A stretch of DNA of 51,325 nt from Candidatus Merdicola faecigallinarum (lineage in GTDB: Bacteria > Bacillota > Clostridia > TANB77 > CAG-508). The translations under genes and the position numbers were made by a program. Of this stretch, positions 9,167 to 19,090 are shown in pieces. The stretch lies in NCBI GenBank assembly GCA_018714565.1, contig DVNH01000025.1, forward strand, positions 1 to 51,325, given 5' to 3'. The number at the start of each line of letters is the position of its first letter. Within the stretch, counting starts at the first letter, position 1. Under the pieces are notes generated by a model. It was not told the origin of the DNA, ran no database searches, and worked only from the letters and a program-made list of their open reading frames with translations.

Positions 9167-10952
9167 AATTTACATCTTCTGAATAATAAGCTTCTCCATC
9201 TACTGAAGTGATTTTATAATATTTTCCTATAAATTCTGGTTCGCTAACTTGATCTTCAAATTGATAAACTGGTTCTACAATAATATTTCCGTTTGCATCA
9301 ATTACTCCCCATTCATTTCCAATACGAATACCAGCAAACCCATACTCATTTATTTCAGTTACTTTGTCATATTGATAGTTTACCTTAACATTACCATCTT
9401 TGTCTACAAATCCCCATTTTCCATTTTCTTGCTTTGCATATAACGTATTATTTGGGAAGATTTCTGTATTTTCTTTTTCTCTACCTTCTAAATCAAAGTA
9501 TTTTGTTTCTGTATCAGAGTATACTTTAATATATTGATCATTAATTTGAATTTTTCCATTTTGCATTTCTACAACTTTTGCCATTGTTTTATCATATAAC
9601 TCTAAAATATTCTCTTCTGATTTGATTGTTTGAATCATATCACAATTATCTAATTTTTGTATTACATCAAAGTCAATATCTACAATTACTTCATTTTTGT
9701 CATTAATTACTCCTGATTTACCATTTTCTCCACCAGCAATGAAATATTGGTCAAATAAATATTCTACATAATAATATTTATTGGTAATAATAACATCTCC
9801 ATTCTTATTTACCACACCATAACGATCATTATTATCTATCGTTATATGATAATTTTCATTTCCTGTTGCCAAGATATTTTTGTATTTTGGAGTATCTTGC
9901 TTATTTCCATTAATATCATATACAAAACTTTGATTATCTTTTTCTACATAAATATAATTTCCTTCTACTGTCGCATTATCAAATTCAATAGTTAATATTT
10001 GTTTTCCTTCTAGAGTAGAAACTCCATATTTTCTATTTTTCTCTAGAATTAAAACTCCATTTAAGTCATCATAATCAATACCTTGGTATTGATGGTTTAA
10101 TATCATTCTTCCATTTTTATATAGTCCTGCTTGTCCATTTTCTTCTGCTACTAAATATATATTTTGATCATCCTCAATTTCATTCATTCGATAAACTTTA
10201 TTATATTCATTTTTTAAAATTTGCTTTCCTTGTGCATTTATATATCCATAGCGATATCCTTCTTCTGTTTTTATTCCTACAATATATCCTCCTAATTTAT
10301 ATTGATTTTCTTTACTATAATAATTATCGCTTTCAATGCTATCATATTTACATTCTACTAATGTTGCACCTTTCATATTAATAACACCATATTTTTCGTC
10401 TTTTTTCACTTTAAGTTCTCCTTCTTTATATGGCATATTATCAATTTCTTCATAGATTGGTTTTGTAATTACTTTTCCTTCAAAATCAATTAAACCGTAT
10501 TTTCCATCTTTTTTGTATTTCAATACAGATTTTTCATATGGAACTTCGCTTACAATTTCTTTTAAAGAAATTACATTTACTTCTTCATAATCTGTAAATA
10601 TCTCTTCTTTTTTCTCATTTAATACCTTTGTTTGATAGGATCCTGAATTTTCATTATAATTATAGATACAAATAAATACTGGCTTTTGAGGATTTGGGAT
10701 CTTGATTGCATTATATTCCGGTTCGATTATAACATTTCCTTGCTTATCAATAACACCTGTTTTTCCTTCTTTTACTAAAGTATAATAATCGAATTCCGTA
10801 ATTGTTTCTAATTCATAATTTTTCTTGGCATAATCCATCCATTTAAAGATACCAAAAGCGGCACCTACTACAATTGCAATACTTAAAAGAATAATTACTA
10901 TTTTTTTTATGAATGTTTTATTAATTCTTTCCTTTTTATTTTGATTCTTCAT
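9165..10952 (-). CDS. WG-repeat-containing membrane-anchored protein
   Basis: N-terminal TM (KIVIILLSIAIVVGAAFGIF) and many repeats such as KYGLIDFEGKVITKPIYEEI, KWGFVDKDGNVKVNYQYDKV, EWGVIDANGNIIVEPVY. Confidence 0.9.
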   Translation of the reverse strand: MKNQNKKERINKTFIKKIVIILLSIAIVVGAAFGIFKWMDYAKKNYELETITEFDYYTLVKEGKTGVIDKQGNVIIEPEYNAIKIPNPQKPVFICIYNYNENSGSYQTKVLNEKKEEIFTDYEEVNVISLKEIVSEVPYEKSVLKYKKDGKYGLIDFEGKVITKPIYEEIDNMPYKEGELKVKKDEKYGVINMKGATLVECKYDSIESDNYYSKENQYKLGGYIVGIKTEEGYRYGYINAQGKQILKNEYNKVYRMNEIEDDQNIYLVAEENGQAGLYKNGRMILNHQYQGIDYDDLNGVLILEKNRKYGVSTLEGKQILTIEFDNATVEGNYIYVEKDNQSFVYDINGNKQDTPKYKNILATGNENYHITIDNNDRYGVVNKNGDVIITNKYYYVEYLFDQYFIAGGENGKSGVINDKNEVIVDIDFDVIQKLDNCDMIQTIKSEENILELYDKTMAKVVEMQNGKIQINDQYIKVYSDTETKYFDLEGREKENTEIFPNNTLYAKQENGKWGFVDKDGNVKVNYQYDKVTEINEYGFAGIRIGNEWGVIDANGNIIVEPVYQFEDQVSEPEFIGKYYKITSVDGEAYYSEDVN

Positions 10953-11112
10953 TTTAACAAATCCCTTCCTACCTTATTTTTTCAATTGTTTCTTATTTAT
11001 TTTATCTTTTGCATCATTATGTATCATTTTTCTCACTTTTTCAAAAAATATTATATCTTCAAACCTAGGTATCTGTCAATGAAAAAAAGGCAGTTTCCAT
11101 GTTTTTTTCCTG

Positions 11113-12375
11113 CTACATTCCTGTCTTGGGAAGTTTCTTTTCCGTTAGTCGATTTGTACTCTCTATCCTGTTTCGATCAATCCTAATTTCTGGAATTTCT
11201 TCTCTTTTATTTTTTACTACTATCGTTAATTCTTCGTTCCAATTTAATTTTATTGTTATTTCTTCATCATATAATTGATATCCTTCCGGTGCTTGTATTT
11301 CTTTTAAATAATAAATACCTGGTAATATATCATTTATAATAATTTCACCATTTTTATCTGTTGTTAAATTTGTTTTTACTACATTTTTATTTTCATCTAA
11401 TAGTTGAAAAATTGCTCCTTCTAATATTGTTCCATTTTCTTCTTGTTTTATCACTTTTAATTTTGTATAATTTTTAGTATAGTAAACCGTTTTCTCTCCG
11501 ACACCTTCTTCATAAGAAATTCCAGTAATTGCATAATCTTGATAATTATTACTTGGTGCCCTTCCTATAAAAATTGGTTTTGTTTCTACATTTCCTTGTA
11601 CTTTTAATGAAAAATTTCCTCCTTCTCCTAATTCTAAAATAGGAATTTGTATTTTAAACTTTTCACCTTGTGAAAAAATAGTTTTCTCATTGTTATTCAT
11701 ATCCATTATTTTCCCACTTATCTTTTCCTCTAAAATTGCTTCTACAGAATAACTTTGAATTGGTGCCTTTGATAAAACTTGATATGTTTTTTCTATATGT
11801 TTTGTATCTTTTGTTAACTCCCACTCTTGATTTTCTTCTTTTATTTCTAATGAAGAAGAAATTTGAGTTTCTTTACTATTTTTTACATTTTCTAAAATTT
11901 GCTTTAATGCATTCCATGCTCTGGTACCTTCTTCTCCTATTCCAGAAAATTGGTCTACTGAATAATTATATAAAACTGCATATACAGCCATCTTTGTGGC
12001 AGCAAAAGCTTCAATCTCGCTTTCACATCCTAGTTCAGATACTGTTTTGTATGGATATCCATTTATAATCGCTTTCCAAACATTTACGTCTCGAAGAATT
12101 CCATCTAATTTTACAGAATAATTCTCTGTATCTCCAACTCCGGTTTTGGTTTTATCCAAACAATATGCTGGATATTCTTTTCCGTTATGTACATATACAA
12201 CATAACTAATTCTAATATTTCTTCCATCTTTCTTTAGCAAATTTGTATAAGTTCCTTTATTATATAAATTTGCCTGCTCGATGGGAAAGCTTCCTTTACT
12301 TGTATTCGTTAATAAATAGCTTATAAGCACCCATATAATTAATATTATACTAATATGTTGTTTTATTTTTTTCAT
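11113..12375 (-). CDS. Thioester-domain (TQXA-like) surface adhesin with a SpaA/Cna-B-like domain and terminal LPKTG
   Basis: YPAYCLDKTKTG thioester-type Cys motif, GAIFQLLDENKNVVKTNLTTDKNGEI...GIYYLKEIQAPEGYQLYDEEI Cna-B-like domain, ends KKLPKTGM*. Confidence 0.85.
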   Translation of the reverse strand: MKKIKQHISIILIIWVLISYLLTNTSKGSFPIEQANLYNKGTYTNLLKKDGRNIRISYVVYVHNGKEYPAYCLDKTKTGVGDTENYSVKLDGILRDVNVWKAIINGYPYKTVSELGCESEIEAFAATKMAVYAVLYNYSVDQFSGIGEEGTRAWNALKQILENVKNSKETQISSSLEIKEENQEWELTKDTKHIEKTYQVLSKAPIQSYSVEAILEEKISGKIMDMNNNEKTIFSQGEKFKIQIPILELGEGGNFSLKVQGNVETKPIFIGRAPSNNYQDYAITGISYEEGVGEKTVYYTKNYTKLKVIKQEENGTILEGAIFQLLDENKNVVKTNLTTDKNGEIIINDILPGIYYLKEIQAPEGYQLYDEEITIKLNWNEELTIVVKNKREEIPEIRIDRNRIESTNRLTEKKLPKTGM

Positions 12376-12445
12376 ATTTATTCCTCCTTATCGAATCATT
12401 TATTAAACTTTTCTGCATAAATCAGCAAAAAAATACATTTTCTTC

Positions 12446-13114
12446 TCATATTTGAATCGCTTGAATACATCTTCTATATTCTGGTTCATTTTCTACGCAA
12501 GTAATTAATGTTATTGTATTATCTTTCGTATCTTCTAGATATGTCCAATCGGTATCTTTAATTACAACCATATTTTCTATTTGATAACAACATATAAAAT
12601 CCTGATATTGATAAAACACAAGATCTCCTTTTTCTAATTTCTTTAAATCTTTAAAATAATTTACAGGATATCCTCTATTATGAGCTGCAAGTCCAATATT
12701 CCCTTCCTTTTTTCTTGTTTCTTCAAAATGTCCAACAGATCGGTTCATTACCTCTTTACTTATACTTTCTTCAATTTGAGCAATTAAACTGATTCTCGGA
12801 ATCCTTATTTCCCAATCTGTTTCTGTTTCTTGCATTTGTTTTTTTATTTCTTCTATTAATTTTGTATTTTTATCTTCTTGCCTATTTTCCTTCGTGTTTT
12901 TGATTTCTTCTAATGTATTTTGTTCTTTACTTAATAAAGGATCTTTTTCTTGTAATATATTAATTGGATTTTGCTTAGAACTTAAAGCAGAATTAAAATC
13001 AAGACAAACAAATTCATTTTTTTGAAAAAAAATTATATTAATAGTAATAAAAATTAAAATTGTAATAAACAAACTGATACAATAAATACCTATTTTAGTA
13101 TATTGAAATTTCAT
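12446..13114 (-). CDS. Sortase (class D/A-like)
   Basis: N-terminal TM, NIGLAAHNRG (catalytic His), TLITCVENEPEYRRCIQA (catalytic Cys and Arg). Confidence 0.9.
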   Translation of the reverse strand: MKFQYTKIGIYCISLFITILIFITINIIFFQKNEFVCLDFNSALSSKQNPINILQEKDPLLSKEQNTLEEIKNTKENRQEDKNTKLIEEIKKQMQETETDWEIRIPRISLIAQIEESISKEVMNRSVGHFEETRKKEGNIGLAAHNRGYPVNYFKDLKKLEKGDLVFYQYQDFICCYQIENMVVIKDTDWTYLEDTKDNTITLITCVENEPEYRRCIQAIQI

Positions 13115-13524
13115 GCATAATCATTTTCACCTTCTTTATAAAAAATAATTAACTCTGTAAATTAATATTGTCTCTTTTGGAATTGGATTTGGATTTTAAT
13201 TTGAATTTAAGATAAAACTAAATTTAATTTAAGAAAAAACACCTTTGACATAAATTTTCTTCTTAGGAACAGAAAAATAAACCGATTTTGATTTAACATT
13301 GCAATATAAAAATCTGGTATTATATTACTACAACTTTTTTCTCTTGTAAAGCACTTTTCATCGTGTATTTTCGACATTATTCTACTTATTCGGGAAAATT
13401 TCAAACAAGTTACCGCTTACTTTATATTTAATTTCCTATAACAAAAAAAGCTCTAATACTGTAACTCTTACATCCAGTATTAGAACTCTACTAACTTCTA
13501 GGTTTTATGCATTGTTTCATTTGG

Positions 13525-15042
13525 TTATTTATTTTTTTGATCTACAGGTTTTAAATCTAACTCGAAATAAAATTCTACTCCATTTTCATGGTTTTCTGCA
13601 CCATATTTATTATGATAATTCGTCATAATTGCTTTAACAAGAGCTAATCCTATACCAGTTCCTCCATCATCTCTATTTCTTGAAGAATCTATTTTATAAA
13701 ATCTTTTCCAAACTCGATTTAAATTTTCTTCTTCAATTTGCTCTCCTGTATTAAATACGCTAATCCTTACTTTATTTTCTTTTAAATTTGGTAAGGTTGT
13801 TATCTTAATATACTTTTCTCCTTCATTTTCTTGTACATGCTTTATTGCATTTGTAAAATAATTTGTAATTACTTGTTCAATATAAAATTCATCCGCATAT
13901 ACGAATATATCCTCTTCTGGTTCAAATTTTACTTCTACATTTTTTTCTTCTAACATTACTCTTGACTTTCTTATTACTTCTTTAATTAATTCTACAATGT
14001 TAAACTCTTCGTTATTAAATTCTCTTTTTCCATATTCTAATTTCATTAATTCTAACAATTGCTTTACCAATTTATCCATTTTATTGGCTTCATCTAAAAT
14101 AACATTTGCATAGAACTTTCTACTTTCTTCATCTTCATTTACATTCTCTACTAATCCTTCTGCATAACCTTGTATTAATGCAATCGGTGTTTTTAATTCG
14201 TGGGATACATCTGATATAAACTGTTTTCTCATTTCATCTATTTTAGATTTTTCCTCTATATCTTTTTCTAATTCGATATTTGTGCTCCTTAATTGATTAA
14301 TTGTAGCTTCTAATTTATCTGACATAATATTAATACTTTTTCCTAATGTATTAATCTCGTCATCCGCATCTGTTACTACATACTTTTTATTAAAGTTCAA
14401 TCTAGACATTTTTTCTGCAATATCATTCAATTCCAAAATGGGCTCTGTAAATCTTTTAGAAATAAAAGATAGAATAATTGCTGCAATAATTAACGTAAAA
14501 CCTCCAATTAGATACAAGAAATTATTTGAAATCTTTACACTTTCTTGAATAGAAGAAATTGGCAGTCTAATATAAAGCATATATTCATTATCTAATTTTC
14601 CAGAAAGAAGCATATAAATAATATCACTTTTTGAATCTTTTACCTCTTGTATTTTTACATTTTTTTCTGCATATAAAATTTTTGTATCCTCTTCGTTATT
14701 TGTTGTTAACGATCCTATTTCAGCAATTGTATTCATAAAATCTTTGTTTGAAGTATAAACGCTGATTCCAGTATCGGTTGCAAGTAAAATATCAAAATTA
14801 TTTCTAATTGCAATCTTTTTTAAATCTTCTTCTATTTTGGTTGTATCTTTTAAGTTCTTATAATCTGCATTTACTTTTTCATATACATTCTTTAACGTAT
14901 TTTGCTTTGAAAATAAATAAAAAGTTTCTAATACTACATTATTTAATAAAATTAACACAACAATAATTACAATAACGGCAAGTCCTAATGTTAAAAATAA
15001 TTTAATACGTACTGAATTTAATTTATGTTTTAATTTTTCCAT
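13525..15042 (-). CDS. Two-component sensor histidine kinase
   Basis: Two TMs, HAMP, FISDVSHELKTPIALIQGYAEGL H-box, DDGGTGIGLALVKAIM G-box. Confidence 0.95.
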   Translation of the reverse strand: MEKLKHKLNSVRIKLFLTLGLAVIVIIVVLILLNNVVLETFYLFSKQNTLKNVYEKVNADYKNLKDTTKIEEDLKKIAIRNNFDILLATDTGISVYTSNKDFMNTIAEIGSLTTNNEEDTKILYAEKNVKIQEVKDSKSDIIYMLLSGKLDNEYMLYIRLPISSIQESVKISNNFLYLIGGFTLIIAAIILSFISKRFTEPILELNDIAEKMSRLNFNKKYVVTDADDEINTLGKSINIMSDKLEATINQLRSTNIELEKDIEEKSKIDEMRKQFISDVSHELKTPIALIQGYAEGLVENVNEDEESRKFYANVILDEANKMDKLVKQLLELMKLEYGKREFNNEEFNIVELIKEVIRKSRVMLEEKNVEVKFEPEEDIFVYADEFYIEQVITNYFTNAIKHVQENEGEKYIKITTLPNLKENKVRISVFNTGEQIEEENLNRVWKRFYKIDSSRNRDDGGTGIGLALVKAIMTNYHNKYGAENHENGVEFYFELDLKPVDQKNK

Positions 15043-15051
15043 TTTTTATTC

Positions 15052-15729
15052 CTACTTTACCTCAAATTTATATCCTACGCCTCTCATTGTTTCAATGTAT
15101 TTACCTTTTTTACCTAATTTATGTCTTATTTTCTTTATGTGACTATCTATTGTTCTTGAATCTCCATAATAATCATAGTTCCATACATTATTTAAAATTT
15201 TATCTCTAGACAAAGCAATATTTTGATTATCTACTAAATATTTTAATAACTCATACTCTCTTAAACTCATTTCGATTTGTTTTCCATCTACTTTTACAGT
15301 ACGTCCTTCTGAATCTATCGTGATTCCTCCATAATCCACAACCTTATTTACATCGCCTTTGATTCTTTTTAAGATTGCTTCTACTCTCGCTACTAATATC
15401 TTAGGACTAAATGGTTTTGATATGTATTCATCTACACCTAGTTCAAATCCAAATAATTCATCTTGTTCTTCTCCTCTTGCCGTTAACATCATAATTGGCA
15501 CTTTGGACTCTTGTCTTATCTGTCTTAGAACAGACCAACCATCTAACTTTGGCATCATTACATCCAATAAAATTAAATCAATTTTATTTTTATTTTGTTC
15601 GAATATTTCTAATGCCTCTTCTCCATCTTCTGCTTCTATGATATGATATCCTTTTTGAACTAAAAAATCTTTAATTAATTTTCTCATTCTTGCTTCATCA
15701 TCTACAACTAAAATATTATAGTCACTCAT
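15052..15729 (-). CDS. OmpR/PhoB-family response regulator
   Basis: MSDYNILVVDDEARMRKLIKDFL...LLDVMMPKLDG...winged helix ending DYYGDSRTIDSHIKKIRHKLGKKGKYIETMRGVGYKFEVK. Confidence 0.96.
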   Translation of the reverse strand: MSDYNILVVDDEARMRKLIKDFLVQKGYHIIEAEDGEEALEIFEQNKNKIDLILLDVMMPKLDGWSVLRQIRQESKVPIMMLTARGEEQDELFGFELGVDEYISKPFSPKILVARVEAILKRIKGDVNKVVDYGGITIDSEGRTVKVDGKQIEMSLREYELLKYLVDNQNIALSRDKILNNVWNYDYYGDSRTIDSHIKKIRHKLGKKGKYIETMRGVGYKFEVK

Positions 15730-15875
15730 AATTATTTCTCCTTCTATTAACATAATCATTATATATTATAAAGACCATTTGTGTCTAGTATGTGAAAAGT
15801 ATTTAAATATTTTTCTATCTATGATATAATATTATGGAAACTGTTGTTTCTTTATTTGCAAAGGGAGGGCTTTTT

Positions 15876-16071
15876 ATTGGAATTCTTTTTTGCATTTGGC
15901 TTAACAGTTGTCATCCTAGTAGTTTCTTTTATTTTGGCATTTGTCGTATTCGATAAAAAGCAAAAGCATACACGGAAAATGGAGTTTTTCTTTTTCCTAT
16001 TGCTCATTTCTGCAATTGCTTTGCTTGCTGAAATAATCTACGGATGCCTTAAACTGATAGGTCTTTTATAA
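15876..16071 (+). CDS. Small two-TM membrane protein
   Basis: RBS AAGGGAGGG then possible TTG start: LEFFFAFGLTVVILVVSFILAFVVFDKKQKHTRKMEFFFFLLLISAIALLAEIIYGCLKLIGLL. Confidence 0.55.
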
Positions 16072-16076
16072 CATTT

Positions 16077-16130
16077 AAGCATCTCCATAAGGAAATGTAA
16101 ACCATTTCCTTATGGGGATGCTTTCTTTTT
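16077..16130. terminator. Bidirectional terminator between convergent genes
   Basis: AAGCATCTCCATAAGGAAATG-TAAA-CCATTTCCTTATGGGGATGCTTTCTTTTT. Confidence 0.85.
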
Positions 16131-17024
16131 AAAATCCTCTAGAACTTCCTCCACCACCGGAAAGTCCCCCTCCACCGGCTAAATCCTCCAAACGATCCTC
16201 CTCCGGATCCGCCAAATCTTCCAGGTCCACCTATGATAAAAAATCCGTCCTCTTCCTGAAGAGATAATTCCGAGACCAGAAATTACAAAATACATTAAAG
16301 CAAAGCTATAGGTATTAAATATAACAAATGATACTATGAAAGAAATAATAATAGTAATTCCATAAGCAATTAATCCCTTTTTCTTATTTCCTTTTCTCAT
16401 ATATATCCTTATAATAATTCCAACAATAAGTCCACTATAACACCCTAATGTTATGTTTCTTACAAATTGCGTTGAAGTAATCTTTATCGTTGCCTCTTCT
16501 CTTCGATCAATTGTTATATTGTATTCTTCTGCCACTTCTCCTAAAAACGCACTATAACCATTTCTAATTCCTTCATCAAATTTGTTTTCTCTTAAATAGG
16601 GAATAATATATTCATCTTGCAATCTTCCTGTTTTTCCATCTGGTAAACATCCTTCTAATCCATATCCAACTTCTACACGAAACATTCTATCTTCATAAGA
16701 ACATAATAATAAAAGTCCATTGTTTTTTTCTTTATCTCCTATGCCAAATTCTCGAAATAATTGATTTGCATATTCTTCAATAGACTTTCCTTCCAAGTTC
16801 TTTACTGTTACGACCACAATTTGTGCTCCTGTTTTTTGATTTAAATCTTGATTGGTCTGTAGAATATATTTTTTTGTTTCTTCACTAAGGAGATTTGCAT
16901 AATCATTCACATAAAAATCTTTTGTAGGTGAAACAATTGCATAATTTGAACCGTTTAAAAATAATATTGAAAAGAAAATAGCACTACATATGATTACTTT
17001 TTTTAATTTATTCAAAAGTAACAT
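16129..17024 (-). CDS. TPM-domain (YgcG-like) membrane protein whose glycine-rich tail is spread over three frames by two apparent +1 frameshifts at CGG codons (16245-16247 and 16175-16177)
   Basis: FYVNDYANLLSEETKKYILQTNQDLNQKTGAQIVVVTVKNLEGKSIEEYANQLF...; after shifts: SSGRG|GFFIIGGPGRFGGSGGGSFGGFS|GGGGLSGGGGSSRGF*, stop at 16129-16131 abutting the terminator. Confidence 0.85.
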
Positions 17025-17574
17025 TTGGTACCTCCGTACTTTCAACATCTGCTTCAAAATATGTTTTTTCTTCAAAATTAAATATTCCTGCAATAATATT
17101 GTTAGGAAACTTTTTTATTTTTAAATTATATGCTTTTACCGCATTATTATAATCATTTCTTGCTACTGCAATTCTATTTTCTGTACCAGCTAATTCATCC
17201 GATAATTGGATAAAATTTTGAGAAGATTTTAAGTCTGGATAATTTTCTACCACTACCAATAATCGAGATAATGTACTCGAAATTTCTTGATTTACTTCTG
17301 CCTTTTCTTCTATTGTATTTGCTCCTGCAAGCTTGCTTCTTGCTTCTGTAACAGAATTAATTACTTCTTGTTCTTGCGTTGTATATCCTTTTACAGTGTT
17401 TACTAAATTTGGAATTAAATCTGCTCTTCTTTGTAACATCGTATCCACATTAGCAAATTTTCCATCCACTTCTTCTGACATAGATAAAATACTATTATAA
17501 TTCGTAATTACAACAATTGCTAAAACAATAATAACACAAATAACTCCTATAATAATTCCTGTACTTTTCTTCAT
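17008..17574 (-). CDS. lemA: LemA family protein
   Basis: Single TM, NSILSMSEEVDGKFANVDTMLQRRADLIPNLVNTVKGY...; paired with a TPM protein as is typical. Confidence 0.93.
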   Translation of the reverse strand: MKKSTGIIIGVICVIIVLAIVVITNYNSILSMSEEVDGKFANVDTMLQRRADLIPNLVNTVKGYTTQEQEVINSVTEARSKLAGANTIEEKAEVNQEISSTLSRLLVVVENYPDLKSSQNFIQLSDELAGTENRIAVARNDYNNAVKAYNLKIKKFPNNIIAGIFNFEEKTYFEADVESTEVPNVTFE

Positions 17575-17714
17575 ATTTTTCCTCCTATATTTTAAATTTT
17601 CATACTAAAATACTATACCATATTCTTTCCTTTTTCAATCATTATCATACAAAACCATTTTTCTTTTATTTAGTATTTTGTTTTTATAAAAATTTCCTAT
17701 TATTAATCATTATC

Positions 17715-18356
17715 TTATTCTTTTCTTTGAGTTACTCGATTTCTTATTAAATTTGTATATGCAATTAAATAAGCAATGGAAAAACAAAATCCTCCTATTA
17801 CATCACTAGCATAATGTACACCTAAATAAATTCTACTAATTCCTATAAATAGAATTAATACTGTTAATATTGTGCACACAATATATTTTATTTTTTTATT
17901 TTCCACATTTTTATATACTAAATATATAATAAAACCATAAAATGCCATACTTACCATAGAATGCCCAGATGGAAAACTATAACCAATTTCATTAATAATA
18001 CGATGCTCTGTTGGTCTTGGTCTTTGAATAATATTTTTTAATACTTGATTAAATACAGTAATTAATATGGTATTTAAAATAATATATTTACTATAATTTT
18101 TATTTTTTAAAAATAAAATAGATCCTACGCAAACTGCACCAATTGTAATTGCACTTCCTAAATTAGTCACTATTTTAAAGAAAACAGTAGCAATATTATT
18201 CATAAAATAAGAAATATTTTGGTAAATAACTTCATCAAATAAAAAAATTTCGTTTGCAAAAATATCTTCTGTTATTTTTGCAAAAACCATTAATGTTCCT
18301 AATAATATGATCCATTTTATAATTCGTATTAATCGTTTCTTTTGTTTCTCACTCAT
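17715..18356 (-). CDS. PAP2-family phosphatase
   Basis: KNIIQRPRP, SFPSGHSMVSMAF, SRIYLGVHYASDVIGG. Confidence 0.93.
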   Translation of the reverse strand: MSEKQKKRLIRIIKWIILLGTLMVFAKITEDIFANEIFLFDEVIYQNISYFMNNIATVFFKIVTNLGSAITIGAVCVGSILFLKNKNYSKYIILNTILITVFNQVLKNIIQRPRPTEHRIINEIGYSFPSGHSMVSMAFYGFIIYLVYKNVENKKIKYIVCTILTVLILFIGISRIYLGVHYASDVIGGFCFSIAYLIAYTNLIRNRVTQRKE

Positions 18357-18421
18357 TTTTTTCTCCTTATTTTATAATGGTATTCTACTATATTTTATTT
18401 CCTTTTATCAAGTCTTCCTTC

Positions 18422-19072
18422 TCATTTTTCTAACATTTGATATAGGTTCATTTTCATTTGATATTTTCTATTTTGAAAAACAACTAATATCCATAAATAA
18501 ATAATAATAAGTAAAATTGCAATATTCTTATAATAACAAATCAAAATACTGGAAATCATTGTTAACAAAATCATCGTTATATTCGATAATTTATTTGTAA
18601 AAATTAATGCTCTTTTATAACCACATAACAAACTAAATATATTTTTTATAATCCTTCCTCCATCTAGTGGATAAATCGGTATTAAATTAAAAATTCCAAT
18701 TAATAAATTTGCATATATGATTGTCTGAGGTACGATTCCTAATATATTAATAGGATACAAAGAAAAAAAGATCGCAAAGAAAAAATTAGTGACAGGCCCT
18801 GCTGCTGCAATTATTACCTTCTTCACTTTTAAGCGATTACTATTCATTATTTTTTGATTATAGTCTTTTGGAAATACATAAAAATTAATACATAATCCTA
18901 AAGGCATGATATGAATTGATTTTGGCTTAAATCCTAATAGTATTCCGAATAATAAATGTCCAAGTTCATGAATACATGCAAATAGCATTAGAATTCCGTA
19001 AATTTCAAGTTGACCAGTTATAAAAAATAAAACAGCAAAAGCAAAAATTTTTAAATTAATTTTAACCTCCAT
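18422..19072 (-). CDS. spoIVFB: Site-2 protease M50, SpoIVFB-like
   Basis: HELGHLLFGILLGF zinc motif, NLIPIYPLDGGRI motif; next to an M23/LytM (SpoIVFA-like) gene. Confidence 0.8.
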   Translation of the reverse strand: MEVKINLKIFAFAVLFFITGQLEIYGILMLFACIHELGHLLFGILLGFKPKSIHIMPLGLCINFYVFPKDYNQKIMNSNRLKVKKVIIAAAGPVTNFFFAIFFSLYPINILGIVPQTIIYANLLIGIFNLIPIYPLDGGRIIKNIFSLLCGYKRALIFTNKLSNITMILLTMISSILICYYKNIAILLIIIYLWILVVFQNRKYQMKMNLYQMLEK

Positions 19073-19090
19073 CGTTTATAATCCTTTCTG

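Noticed and set aside
9165-10952. Tandem repeats of the WG protein as a DNA repeat or CRISPR-like array
   Set aside because: Repetition is at the protein level (WG repeats) with variable spacing and diverged DNA.
13207-13404. 65-aa minus-strand ORF
   Set aside because: AT-rich intergenic DNA, no RBS or recognisable motif.
16179-17093. TPM ORF as given by the track (stop 16179, start 17093)
   Set aside because: The N-terminal extension overlaps lemA by 86 nt without an RBS, and the C-terminus is an out-of-frame reading of a Gly-rich tail; replaced by 16129-17024.
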